64,000 bases of DNA from CAVSCR01 sp963726575. GTDB taxonomy: Bacteria > Actinomycetota > Actinomycetes > JAHEKZ01. Below the pieces are notes generated by a model. The model searched no databases, was not told where the DNA came from, and worked only from the letters and a program-made list of their open reading frames with translations. Below are positions 26,283 to 35,170 of the stretch, piece by piece. How positions within the stretch are numbered: position 1 is the first letter of the stretch; the number at the start of each line of letters is the position of its first letter. The position numbers and the translations under genes are program-made. The stretch is from NCBI GenBank assembly GCA_963726575.1, contig CAVSCR010000003.1, positions 372,001-436,000 on the forward strand, given 5' to 3'.

Positions 26283-28225
26283 GCAAGATCCCTCGGGAAG
26301 AGGCGGTGCCACGACCGCTCGGCAACGGTTTGACCGTCGCGCTCGGCGCGCAGCGTCACTGTCACATCGTAGTTGTCCGCATCGGCGCGCATGTCCAGGT
26401 GCGAGGCCGTCGCGATCGTGGCCTCCGGCCACTCGAGGATGAACTCGACGTCGGCAACGGCACGTTGCTCGAACGTCTGGCGGTCGACGCTGACGCGTCC
26501 CGAGTAGTGATCGGTGGCCCGACCATAGGCGGTCTCCCAGGTCGACCCGTGGTCGACCGAGCAGGCAGTCCGACGACGGAGCACGTCGGTCTCGAGCAAC
26601 CAGTCGACCGAGCCGTCGACCTCCTCGGCGTCACCGCCGTCGCGGTAGGTGGGGGCCGGGAACGGCGACTCCTCGGTGGTGACGGGCAGCAGCAACGTGC
26701 CGGCTCTGACCTCCAGGACCGTCGGTCGCGGCGGCGCCGCCGAGTTCGGCCAGTCGGCGCCGGCCAAGGACAGCCGCACGACATGTCCGGGCGCGAACGT
26801 CCAGGCCGTCACGTCGAGCTCGATCTCGACGTCCACCGGCTCGCCCACGGACAGGGGGACCGGCTCGGCGAACCCGTCGCGGTAGGCCAGGTTGAGCAGA
26901 CCGCGGGACAGGAGTGACGACGTGCCGTCGGGGTAGACGTCCTGCAGCTTGGCGGACACAAATGCGACCGGTTGCGACGACACGACGGTGAGCATGAGCT
27001 TGGGGTGTCCCAGGACGTCGAGCCCGTCGGTCGCCCACTCCCATGTCATCGAACGCGCATCGTCGACGCGCTGGTCGAGCGGGTTCCCGTACGGCGCGTG
27101 CCCGGCGCACGAGATCCAAGCGTCCACACCGACGTCGGGCAGCACCGGGTACGGCCGCTTGCCGGTGAGCGGCAGCGCCTGAACGGCGACGCGGGGGGAC
27201 GGCCACACCTCGGCCCGCCAACGCCCGGCCATCTCGTCCAGATCCGGTTCGGGACGCGTGGAGGCGCGGGCGAAGTACTCGATCGTGGCGCCCGGCACCG
27301 CCCAGGCCTGCGCCGACTCGTCCTCGCGCAGCCAGCGGTCCCACCACCGCACCATCTCGGGCACCAGATCGATGCGCGGGCCAGGCCGCGATGACGAGGT
27401 CGACGCATGCGCCCAAGGACCGATGAGGATCCGGTGCGGCGTCCCGGAGTCGACGAACTCGGCCGCCGTGCGCAACGAGTTGTTCCGATACCCATCTGCC
27501 CAGCCCGCCACGATCATCGTGGGAATGTCGATCGCGCCGTAGTCGGGACGCAACGACCCGTGCTGCCAGTAGCCGTCGCGGCGCTGGTGCTCCATCCAGG
27601 TGAACAGCCAGGGCTCGTGCTCATCGAAGCGCCGTTGCCACTCCGTCGCCCAGTCCGGTCCCCACAGAGCCGGAACCGGCGGTAGCGCGTTCAGCGGCGT
27701 CATGTAGTGGCAGTAGTCGATCAGGTCCAGCCACTTCAGCGCACCGCCCAGGTAGTGCACGTCATCGGTGTAGCGGTCGTCGGTGGCATAGATCGCGACG
27801 ATGGCCTTGAGCTGGCTCGGCCGCTCCATCGCCAGCTGGATCGAGTTGAAGCCGCTGTACGACGTGCCGTACATCCCGACGTTGCCAGAGCACCACGACT
27901 GTTCTGCCAGCCAGCTGATGGCCTCGGCGAGATCGCGTTGCTCGACCGCCGGGTACTCGTCAGTCGCTCGGCCACCGCTGGAGCCGGTGCCGCGCAGGTC
28001 GATCCGCGCCACCGCGTAGTCATATTCGTCGCGCAGCCGCTCGTACTCACTCGCATAGGTGGAGGTGATGTCGTCCTTGCGGTACGGCAGGGCCTCGACG
28101 ATGCAGGGCTGCGGCGTTCCCTCCAGTGCCGATTGCGGCAGGTACAGCGTGGCGGCGAGTGCGATCCCATCGCTCATCGGGATCTGCACCTCGACCTGCG
28201 TCGACCAGTCCGGCTCCTGGGTCAC
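26279..28225 (-). CDS. CocE/NonD-family hydrolase (X-Pro dipeptidyl-peptidase S15 fold)
   Basis: 648 residues from GTG 28225, with GGAGG six bases upstream and a 4-base overlap with the IclR stop. The alpha/beta-hydrolase core has nucleophile Ser near 122 in MYGTSYSGFNS, an IDLRGTGSSGG oxyanion segment before it and GPWAHAS with the likely His near 295. The C-terminal 220 residues form the jelly-roll domain of the family (VELELDV-like strands, PGHVVRLSLAGADWPN). Members are Xaa-Pro dipeptidyl-peptidases, glutaryl-7-ACA acylases or cocaine esterases. The setting beside oligopeptidase B and a peptide transporter favours a peptide or acyl-amide substrate; this is inference. Confidence 0.88.
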   Translation of the reverse strand: MTQEPDWSTQVEVQIPMSDGIALAATLYLPQSALEGTPQPCIVEALPYRKDDITSTYASEYERLRDEYDYAVARIDLRGTGSSGGRATDEYPAVEQRDLAEAISWLAEQSWCSGNVGMYGTSYSGFNSIQLAMERPSQLKAIVAIYATDDRYTDDVHYLGGALKWLDLIDYCHYMTPLNALPPVPALWGPDWATEWQRRFDEHEPWLFTWMEHQRRDGYWQHGSLRPDYGAIDIPTMIVAGWADGYRNNSLRTAAEFVDSGTPHRILIGPWAHASTSSSRPGPRIDLVPEMVRWWDRWLREDESAQAWAVPGATIEYFARASTRPEPDLDEMAGRWRAEVWPSPRVAVQALPLTGKRPYPVLPDVGVDAWISCAGHAPYGNPLDQRVDDARSMTWEWATDGLDVLGHPKLMLTVVSSQPVAFVSAKLQDVYPDGTSSLLSRGLLNLAYRDGFAEPVPLSVGEPVDVEIELDVTAWTFAPGHVVRLSLAGADWPNSAAPPRPTVLEVRAGTLLLPVTTEESPFPAPTYRDGGDAEEVDGSVDWLLETDVLRRRTACSVDHGSTWETAYGRATDHYSGRVSVDRQTFEQRAVADVEFILEWPEATIATASHLDMRADADNYDVTVTLRAERDGQTVAERSWHRLFPRDLA

Positions 28226-29040
28226 CCCCGCCTCCGTGGGGCGGCTGCGGTGCTCGGTCGACCCACGCCATGGTTCAGCTCCGCCAGGATCTCCAACCGG
28301 CACCGACGCAGCGCCACCACGAGGCTGCGCATCTCCCGGTCACTCGCCCGGGTGCTCGGAACGGCGACGTTCACCGCCACGGGGGCAGAACCCGACGCGC
28401 CAGGCAGGGCTACCGCCACCGCCACCAGGTCGTCCTCGAACTCGCCACGCGAAAGAGCCACCTCGTCCTGCCGGATGCGCACCAGCTCCCGGTGCAGTCC
28501 CGACCAGCGCGTCACGGTCGCCCGCGTGCGCCGCTCATACGGTTCGGGGCCGAGGAGAGCGCGCACCGTCCCGTCGTCGAGCTGGGCCAGGAGGCATTTC
28601 CCCAGTGCGGTGGCATGGGCAGGCGCCGGTCGGCCCGGCGCGGCGAAGGTCGACAGCATGCGCTGCCCTCGAACACCGTCGAGGTAGACGACGTCGGAGC
28701 CGACGAGGACGGCGAGGTTGGCCGTCTCGCCGGTCTTCGCCGCGAGTCGTTCCAGGTGCGGATGCACCAGCTCCGGCATCGACCGGCTGTCGTGCATCGG
28801 CGTCACGAGCCGGGCGATCGCAGGCCCGAGCCGCAGCTGCCGCCCGTCGACGCCGCGGGCGAGGAAGCCGGAGGAGATCAGCGTGGCGACCAGCCGATGG
28901 ACGGTCGGGGCCGGAAGCCCCACCGCCTGCGCGATCTCTGCCTGCGTCAGGACGTCGTCACTGCTGAACAGCTTCAGCACGTCGAGGCCGCGCGTCAGCG
29001 TCCGAAGGGACGACTCGGGTCGCCCGGAAGCTGGGGGCAC
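28222..29040 (-). CDS. IclR-family transcriptional regulator
   Basis: 272 residues. An N-terminal winged helix-turn-helix (LTQAEIAQAVGLPAPTVHRL, residues about 32-52) precedes the IclR effector-binding domain (LAVLVGSDVVYLDGVRG, APAHATALGKCLLAQ, and VAVALPGASGSAPVAVNVA). The GTG start has no Shine-Dalgarno site but lies exactly six bases after TAGGCT. It heads the operon with the CocE-type hydrolase and oligopeptidase B and is divergent from the peptide ABC transporter, so it probably controls both and senses a product of peptide breakdown. A perfect palindrome lies between the two operons (29145-29158). Confidence 0.92.
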   Translation of the reverse strand: MPPASGRPESSLRTLTRGLDVLKLFSSDDVLTQAEIAQAVGLPAPTVHRLVATLISSGFLARGVDGRQLRLGPAIARLVTPMHDSRSMPELVHPHLERLAAKTGETANLAVLVGSDVVYLDGVRGQRMLSTFAAPGRPAPAHATALGKCLLAQLDDGTVRALLGPEPYERRTRATVTRWSGLHRELVRIRQDEVALSRGEFEDDLVAVAVALPGASGSAPVAVNVAVPSTRASDREMRSLVVALRRCRLEILAELNHGVGRPSTAAAPRRRG

Positions 29041-29046
29041 TCGCGG

Positions 29047-29052
29047 AGCCTA
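29047..29052 (-). promoter_or_regulatory. -10 box TAGGCT, leaderless promoter of the IclR operon
   Basis: Minus-strand TAGGCT, six bases (CCGCGA), then GTG at 29040. Confidence 0.6.
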
Positions 29053-29092
29053 GGTGCGCAGGACACGACGCCGCAACGAACGTGCGGCGGCC

Positions 29093-29121
29093 TGGACCCT
29101 CGCTGTGGGGGTCGCTACCTT
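29093..29121 (+). promoter_or_regulatory. Putative sigma-70-type promoter of the peptide transporter operon
   Basis: TGGACC (29093-29098) and TACCTT (29116-29121) are separated by 17 bases, the ideal spacing. A start near 29128 would give a leader of about 160 bases, which also holds a GGCCC-GTG-GGGCC hairpin (29237-29249) before the GGGAGGAG ribosome-binding site. Confidence 0.4.
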
Positions 29122-29144
29122 GGCCGCCCCACGCATCATTCGGT

Positions 29145-29158
29145 TTCGCGGCCGCGAA
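29145..29158. promoter_or_regulatory. 14-bp perfect palindrome, candidate IclR operator
   Basis: TTCGCGGCCGCGAA is self-complementary. The flanks continue the symmetry (CGGT before, ACCG after, with one extra T). It lies in the 248-base gap between the IclR gene and the transporter, just downstream of the predicted plus-strand promoter, a position suited to repression. Confidence 0.45.
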
Positions 29159-29288
29159 CCGGGCACGGGGGTCACGAACGCATCGCTTTGCCAGCAGAAC
29201 CAGCCGCGATCAGGTACCAACACCGTGGGCACCAAAGGCCCGTGGGGCCAGCAGCGCCGGGACCACCCGGCTCGGGAGGAGACGTCGC

Positions 29289-31160
29289 ATGCGCAGGTCG
29301 CGGTTGTTCGGAGCAGTCCTGGCCGGCTTGGTCACCGTTGGGGTGGTGGGAGCCGGTGTCGCAGCGGCCGACACGACGAGTCCCAGCCCGTCCACCACGG
29401 CGAGCTCCAGCGACTCCGGCAAGGTGATCTTCCGCGTCGGAACCACTGGCAACCCAGACTCGCTCAACCCCTTCACCGGAGTCGGCGCGACGTCCTACGA
29501 GATCTGGGGAATCATGTACGACACGCTGACGATGTACAGCGCGAAAGACTTCGGCGTAGCCCCCGGCCTGGCCACCGCCTGGGTGGAGAGCCCCGACCAC
29601 ACCACCTGGACCTACACGATCCGTTCCGGACAGACCTGGTCCGATGGCGTTCCGCTCACGGCGCACGACGTGGCGTACACGTTCAACCGGATCATCCACG
29701 GGAACTACGAGAAGACGAACTACGGCAACTACGTCCGCACGATCACCAGCGTCAAGGCGCCGAACGACACGACCGTGGTGATGACGGTCAAGAAGCCGAG
29801 CCCCGTGATGCTCCACCTGGGCGTCTACATCCTTCCCGAGCACATCTGGAAGAACATCAACGAAGACCAGGTCAAGAAGTTCAAGAACACTCCCGATGTG
29901 CCCGGCGGAGGCGTCGGCTCGGGTGCGTTCAAGCTGGTCGAGGCGAGAGACGGCCAGTCGTTCAGCTTGGTCGCGAATCCGGACTACTGGGCCGGTGCTC
30001 CCCACATCGACGGAGTGACGTACCTGATCTACAAGAACCAGGAGGCTCTGGGGCTCGCGCTGCAGAGCGGGGCGATCGACTTCGCCGACGGAATCGACGC
30101 CAGCGAGTTCCGCGCCCTCCAGAACAAGCCGAACATCACCACGCGATCGTCGCAGTACTACGAGTTCGGCTACATCACGATGAACGGCGGCGCGGCCCTC
30201 GCTGACGGCACACCCATCGGTGACGGGCACCCCGCGCTGAAAGACCCACGCGTACGCCTCGCCATCGAGTACGCCACTGACAAGCAGGCGCTCGTCGACC
30301 GGGTGCTCGATGGGCACGGGACTGTCGGGACGACGGTGATCCCTCCGCTGTATCCCTACCACTACGAGCCGACCGATCCCCACGCGTTCGACATCGCGAA
30401 GGCGAACCAGATCCTCGATGACGCCGGATACAAGATGGGGCCGGGTGGAGTCCGGGTCATGCCAGCGGGTGGCCCCGACCCCGGACGCCCACTCGAGTTC
30501 CGGCTCTACGGGCGCAGCAGCTCGACGTCGTCACAAGAGACGGTGCAGTTCGAGGCCAGTTGGCTCAAGCAGATCGGCATCAAGGCTGACGTCAAGATCG
30601 TCAACAGCAACTACCTCTACACGATCGCCGGTCAAGGCAACTTCGACATGTACGAGTGGGACTGGATCCCGGAGCCGGATCCTGACTCGCAGCTCTCGGT
30701 GTTCACCTGCGCCAAGCGCTCCTACAAGGACGGCGGTGCCATCTACGCGAACTTGTCGGACTCGTTCTACTGCAACAAGAAGTACGACGCCCTCTACGCG
30801 CAGCAAGCCGTCCAGACCGACGTCGCCCAGCGCATGGAGACCGTGAAGAAGATGCAGGCGATTCTCTACGACGCCGTTCCGTACATCGTCACGAACTACC
30901 CGGACTACCTCCAGGCCTACCGCTCGGACCGCTTCACCGGGTACACCCCACAACCGGCCCCTGGCGGCGCGGTGCTGTTCCAGTGGGGCAACTACTCCTA
31001 CCTGTCCATCCACCTCGTCGGATCGTCCAACGGCGAGAGCTCGGGAAGCGGGCCGAGCGCGGGACTGTTGGTCGGGATCGCCCTGCTGGTCGTGGTCGTC
31101 GTCGTGATCGCGGTCCTGCTGGCACGGCGCAGGAGTGCCGGCAGCGACGATCTCGAGTGA
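29289..31160 (+). CDS. ABC transporter peptide-binding protein (SBP_bac_5) with C-terminal membrane anchor
   Basis: 623 residues from ATG 29289, which has GGGAGGAG upstream and gives a proper signal peptide; earlier in-frame starts do not. It captures oligopeptides outside the cell for the permeases encoded next. The signal sequence (RRSRLF, then GAVLAGLVTVGVVGAGVAA) ends in an AxA site and has no lipobox Cys. The mature part shows the family 5 pattern: NPDSLNPFTGVGATSYEIW, TWTYTIRSGQTWSDGVPLTA-type segment near 110 and VGSGAFKLVEARDGQ near 215. Uncommonly, a Ser/Gly linker near 580 is followed by one transmembrane helix (LLVGIALLVVVVVVIAVLLA) and a basic tail, so it is held by its C-terminus instead of a lipid. 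Confidence 0.92.
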   Translation: MRRSRLFGAVLAGLVTVGVVGAGVAAADTTSPSPSTTASSSDSGKVIFRVGTTGNPDSLNPFTGVGATSYEIWGIMYDTLTMYSAKDFGVAPGLATAWVESPDHTTWTYTIRSGQTWSDGVPLTAHDVAYTFNRIIHGNYEKTNYGNYVRTITSVKAPNDTTVVMTVKKPSPVMLHLGVYILPEHIWKNINEDQVKKFKNTPDVPGGGVGSGAFKLVEARDGQSFSLVANPDYWAGAPHIDGVTYLIYKNQEALGLALQSGAIDFADGIDASEFRALQNKPNITTRSSQYYEFGYITMNGGAALADGTPIGDGHPALKDPRVRLAIEYATDKQALVDRVLDGHGTVGTTVIPPLYPYHYEPTDPHAFDIAKANQILDDAGYKMGPGGVRVMPAGGPDPGRPLEFRLYGRSSSTSSQETVQFEASWLKQIGIKADVKIVNSNYLYTIAGQGNFDMYEWDWIPEPDPDSQLSVFTCAKRSYKDGGAIYANLSDSFYCNKKYDALYAQQAVQTDVAQRMETVKKMQAILYDAVPYIVTNYPDYLQAYRSDRFTGYTPQPAPGGAVLFQWGNYSYLSIHLVGSSNGESSGSGPSAGLLVGIALLVVVVVVIAVLLARRRSAGSDDLE

Positions 31161-31164
31161 CCCG

Positions 31165-32226
31165 GTGACGACCCCCGCCGGCGTCGATCCGGCTCGTCAG
31201 TCTCCGCAAGACCTCGAGGGCGCCAACGCCACTGGCACCCTGACGGACACCAAGGTGGGCGGGGGGCTCGGGCGTTATGCGCTGCGCTCGGGGCTCACCG
31301 GGTTGGGGACCCTGGCGTTCATCCTGGTGTTCAACTTCTTCCTGTTCCGGATGCTGCCAGGCGATCCCAGTCAGATCTACCGCGGACGCAATGCCGACGC
31401 CCACCAGCTCGCCGAGCTGCGACGGCAGTTCCATGCTCCACTCGTGGAACAGTTCGGCGCCTACCTGCGCAACCCCCTCGGGCTCGGCTCGCAGTCGTTC
31501 CTCTACAGCCAGAGCGTCTGGTCGGTGATCGCCGCCCACTTGTGGCCGACCATCTTGTTGCTGGGAACAGCGACCGCGGTCTCGGCTGTCGTGGGGGTCA
31601 AGGTCGGCATCCGTTCTGGGTGGCAACGGGGCAGCCGCTTCGACAAGAACGCGACCGGAGCGACACTCGCCCTGTGGGGGGTTCCGGAGTTCTGGCTGGG
31701 GATGATGCTGCTCATCCTCTTCGCCAGCGGCCGACCGTTCCTGTCGATCTTCCCCACCGGTCAGTTCATCTCAGCCGGAGCCAATCCGTGGTCGCTGCAA
31801 GGGGTGCTCAGCATCGCCTGGCATCTCGTCCTCCCGGCCACCGCGCTGTCCGTGGTGTACATCGCCGAATACTCCTTGATCATGCGGTCGTCGATCGTCG
31901 ACGAGGCCGGCCAGGACTACCTGACGACGGGACGTGCGTATGGCCTGAAGGACCGACAAGTTCGCACCCGTCACGCGGTCCCCAACGCCTCACTCCCCAC
32001 GATCACGCTGATCTTCTTGAACGTCGGCTTCATCATCAGCGGAGCGGTGACGGTCGAGTACGTGTTCTCGTGGCCAGGTCTTGGGTCCTTGACCGTCGAC
32101 GCTCTTTCCGGGCCGGACATCCCACTGCTCGAGGCGCTGTTCCTGGTGTTCACGATCTCGGTGCTCATCGCCACCACTCTGGCCGACATCGTGGTGGCCG
32201 CCCGTGACCCCCGGATCCGCACATGA
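31165..32226 (+). CDS. Oligopeptide ABC transporter permease (DppB/OppB type)
   Basis: 353 residues from GTG 31165, four bases after the binding-protein stop; the frame runs a little further upstream inside that gene. An unusually long hydrophilic N-tail of about 45 residues precedes the first helix (GLGTLAFILVFNFFLFRMLPGDP). The rest has the six-helix plan of the family with the EAA cytoplasmic loop DEAGQDYLTTGRAYGLKD near residue 250, which docks on the ATPases. It forms the membrane channel with the next gene product. Confidence 0.92.
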   Translation: MTTPAGVDPARQSPQDLEGANATGTLTDTKVGGGLGRYALRSGLTGLGTLAFILVFNFFLFRMLPGDPSQIYRGRNADAHQLAELRRQFHAPLVEQFGAYLRNPLGLGSQSFLYSQSVWSVIAAHLWPTILLLGTATAVSAVVGVKVGIRSGWQRGSRFDKNATGATLALWGVPEFWLGMMLLILFASGRPFLSIFPTGQFISAGANPWSLQGVLSIAWHLVLPATALSVVYIAEYSLIMRSSIVDEAGQDYLTTGRAYGLKDRQVRTRHAVPNASLPTITLIFLNVGFIISGAVTVEYVFSWPGLGSLTVDALSGPDIPLLEALFLVFTISVLIATTLADIVVAARDPRIRT

Positions 32227-33149
32227 CCACCACAGACGAGCAGCCGCTGGTCCCGACCGCACGCGCGCTCCGGCGACGCCGACGCCGCGACACATTGGTT
32301 CGTGTCGCGTCACAGTTCCGGACGCATCGGGCCGGGATGGCCGGCCTCGGCATCTTGACGATGTTCGTACTGATGGCGCTGACGGCAGGACTTCTGTTCC
32401 CGCGCAGCATGCTCGACATCGCCCAGACGACGCACAACCCCGCGTGGCACCCGCCGGATGCACAGTTCTGGCTAGGGACCGACAAGAACGGGCGATCGGT
32501 TCTCGCCGAGCTGTTCTGGGGGTCGCGGACGTCACTGGCAGTCGGCCTCGCGGCTACGTTCGTAGCCGTCGTGATCGGTGCAGCCGTCGGCATCGCGAGC
32601 GGTCACTACCGCAATGCCATCGGCATGGCACTCGAGCGCTTCACCGACTGGTTCCTGGTGATCCCTTGGCTTCCACTGGCCGTGGTGATCCTGACCCTGT
32701 TCGGTGGGGGACTCGGCGTGATCATCCTGGTCATCGGCATCACGTCCTGGGCCGGCACCGCCCGCCTCATCAGGGCCCAGACCCTGAGCATCGAAGGCCG
32801 TCCGTACATGGAGCGGGCCAAGGTCTTGGGCGTCGCGGACCGGCAGCAGATGACGCGGCACGTCTTGCCGAACGTGTTTCCGCTGATCCTCGCGAACGCG
32901 ACGCTGACCGTGTCGATCGCGATCCTGACGGAGACGACGCTGTCCTTCCTCGGCCTCGGCGACCCGGCTCACCCGTCGTGGGGGACGATGCTCGAGGACG
33001 CGTACAACAACTCCGCGATCAGCAACGGCGCATGGTGGTGGGTGCTGCCACCTGGCATCTGCATCGTCCTCGTGGTGCTGTCCTTCACCCTGATCGGCCG
33101 TGCCCTCGAAGTCATCTTCAACCCTCGGCTCAGCCAGGACCTGCCATGA
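32223..33149 (+). CDS. Oligopeptide ABC transporter permease (DppC/OppC type)
   Basis: 308 residues from an ATG overlapping the previous stop by four bases (ATGA). The N-terminal amphipathic segment and first helix (MAGLGILTMFVLMALTAGLL) are followed by the periplasmic WLGTDKNGRSVLAELFWGSR segment typical of DppC and the EAA loop MERAKVLGVADRQQ near residue 198. It pairs with the DppB-like permease. Confidence 0.93.
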   Translation: MTTTDEQPLVPTARALRRRRRRDTLVRVASQFRTHRAGMAGLGILTMFVLMALTAGLLFPRSMLDIAQTTHNPAWHPPDAQFWLGTDKNGRSVLAELFWGSRTSLAVGLAATFVAVVIGAAVGIASGHYRNAIGMALERFTDWFLVIPWLPLAVVILTLFGGGLGVIILVIGITSWAGTARLIRAQTLSIEGRPYMERAKVLGVADRQQMTRHVLPNVFPLILANATLTVSIAILTETTLSFLGLGDPAHPSWGTMLEDAYNNSAISNGAWWWVLPPGICIVLVVLSFTLIGRALEVIFNPRLSQDLP

Positions 33150-34150
33150 CCCTCCTGGACATTCGCGACCTTCACCTGACCTATCGCACGAAGCAGGGTG
33201 AGATCCCGGCGGTACGTGGGGTGTCGTTGCAGGTGGCGGCCGGGGAGACGTTGGGACTGGCGGGCGAGTCCGGCTGCGGCAAGTCGACGTTGGCCTCCAG
33301 CGTGCTTCGGCTGTACCCGAAGAACGCACGGGTCACCGGCGAGGTGCTGCTCGACGGCGTCAACACCCTCACGATGAGCTGGGGCCAGCTGCGTGCGGTT
33401 CGCTGGAGCACCGCCGCAGTGGTGTTCCAGGGCGCCATGCACTCGCTCGACCCGTTGCAGAAGGTCGGCCGACAGCTTGCCGAGCCGATCCTGATCCACG
33501 ACTCCACTGCGACGCCGACCACTGCCCGCAAGCGCGTCGCCGACCTGTTGGAGCAGGTGAACCTGCCGGCGCGTGTCGCGGACTCCTACCCCCACCAGCT
33601 GTCCGGTGGTCAGAAGCAGCGGGTGATGATCGCGCTCGCGCTCAGCTGCGCGCCGCGCCTGATCGTCGCCGACGAGCCGACGACCGCGCTGGACGTCATG
33701 GTGCAGGCCCAGGTGCTGACGCTGCTGCGACGCATCGTGCGCGAGCTCGAGGTCGGCCTGCTGATCATCAGTCACGACCTTTCGGTCCTCGGGGAGCAGG
33801 CCGATCGCGTCGCGGTGATGTACGCCGGAAAGCTCGTCGAGGAAGGACCCGGCGGCGACGTCTTTCGTGACCCGAAGCACCCGTACACGCGGGCCCTGGC
33901 CGGTGCCTTCCCGACCATCGGGGACGATGCGAGCCGCTACGCGCCGAGCGGTCTGGAAGGCGACCCGCCGGACCCGGCCGAGCTGCCCACCGGGTGCGCC
34001 TTCCACCCCAGGTGCGGCGACGCCGTAGCGTCGTGCGAGCAGCGCGACCCCGCGCTGGAAGCGATCGGGCCGAGACGACAGGCCGCCTGCTTGCTGCTCC
34101 AGCCCGCACCACATGCGCCCGTCGCCACCCCGCAGGAGGCCACCTCGTGA
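33146..34150 (+). CDS. Oligopeptide ABC transporter ATP-binding protein (DppD/OppD type)
   Basis: 334 residues from ATG 33146, overlapping the previous stop (ATGA); the longer open frame upstream is a shadow of the permease gene. Walker A is GESGCGKST (residues 40-48), the signature is PHQLSGGQKQR and Walker B is LIVADEPTTALD, followed by the switch His in IISHDLS. The C-terminal oligopeptide/dipeptide extension with FHPRC and later cysteines is present, as usual in this subfamily. It powers peptide uptake with the next ATPase. Confidence 0.94.
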   Translation: MTLLDIRDLHLTYRTKQGEIPAVRGVSLQVAAGETLGLAGESGCGKSTLASSVLRLYPKNARVTGEVLLDGVNTLTMSWGQLRAVRWSTAAVVFQGAMHSLDPLQKVGRQLAEPILIHDSTATPTTARKRVADLLEQVNLPARVADSYPHQLSGGQKQRVMIALALSCAPRLIVADEPTTALDVMVQAQVLTLLRRIVRELEVGLLIISHDLSVLGEQADRVAVMYAGKLVEEGPGGDVFRDPKHPYTRALAGAFPTIGDDASRYAPSGLEGDPPDPAELPTGCAFHPRCGDAVASCEQRDPALEAIGPRRQAACLLLQPAPHAPVATPQEATS

Positions 34151-35163
34151 GCGAGACCGCCTCGCCGACGCCAGCGCCCCTGCTGACCGTCACCGACCTT
34201 CACGTGACGTTCCGCGCCCGCGGTGGCGTGGCGGCGCGCGCGGTCGATGGCGTCAACCTGGAGCTCGCCAAGGGCGAGATCGTCGCGCTCGTCGGAGAGT
34301 CCGGGTGCGGCAAGACGACGCTCGCCCGCAGCATCCTGGGGCTGGTCACTCCCAACTCCGGCGAGGTTACGTACGCGGGTACCCCGTTGAGCTATCGCAG
34401 CCGTGCCCTCAAGGCGCACCGCAAGCGGGTGCAACTGGTACTGCAGGATCCCATGGGTTCGTTGAATCCGAGGCTCACCGTGTACGAGTCGGTGGCGGAG
34501 GGACCGCGCACCCACGGAATGGACGACGAGCTGGGCCGCGTCAAGCGCGCCCTCTCGCAAGCCGGCCTGCGACCCCCGGAGAAGTTCTTCCTCCGCTACC
34601 CCCACCAGCTGTCGGGGGGCCAACGTCAACGCGTGGTCATCGCCGGTGCTCTCGCACTCGAGCCAGACGTTCTCGTGGCCGACGAGCCGGTCTCCAGCCT
34701 CGATGCGTCGGTACGTGGGGAGATCCTCGCGCTGCTGCTGAAGCTGCGTGACGAGCTCGGCTTGACGGTGCTCGTGGTCACCCATGACCTCGGCCTGGCG
34801 TGGAACATCGCCGACCGCATCGTGGTGATGTACCTGGGACGCGTCGTCGAACAGGGCACCACTGAGCAGGTGCTCACCGATCCGCGGCATCCGTACACGC
34901 AAGCGTTGCTGTCCGTGGTGCCCGAGATGGAGCACACGGAACCGATCGTGCTGACCGGTGAACCACCGGACCCCACGAAGATCCCGATCGCCTGCCGGTT
35001 CCACCCGCGCTGTCAGACGCTGGGATCCGGCGCAGCCGAATCGGTCGGCGTCGCGCAGCGTTGCCGCAGCGAGGACCTGCCGATCCTCCCGGCCGATCCA
35101 CTGGTGCACCAGTGCGCCTGCTGGTGGGCCGCCGCCCGTACGAGCACGGCCGACACCGGCTGA
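34147..35163 (+). CDS. Oligopeptide ABC transporter ATP-binding protein (DppF/OppF type)
   Basis: 338 residues from GTG 34147, overlapping the DppD-like stop (GTGA). Walker A is GESGCGKTT (residues 50-58), the Q-loop is QDPMGSLNPR, the signature is PHQLSGGQRQR and Walker B is VLVADEPVSSLD. The C-terminal FHPRC extension is present. Last gene of the five-gene transporter operon; it converges with the P1 peptidase gene, seven bases apart. Confidence 0.94.
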   Translation: MSETASPTPAPLLTVTDLHVTFRARGGVAARAVDGVNLELAKGEIVALVGESGCGKTTLARSILGLVTPNSGEVTYAGTPLSYRSRALKAHRKRVQLVLQDPMGSLNPRLTVYESVAEGPRTHGMDDELGRVKRALSQAGLRPPEKFFLRYPHQLSGGQRQRVVIAGALALEPDVLVADEPVSSLDASVRGEILALLLKLRDELGLTVLVVTHDLGLAWNIADRIVVMYLGRVVEQGTTEQVLTDPRHPYTQALLSVVPEMEHTEPIVLTGEPPDPTKIPIACRFHPRCQTLGSGAAESVGVAQRCRSEDLPILPADPLVHQCACWWAAARTSTADTG

Positions 35164-35170
35164 GGAGTGC

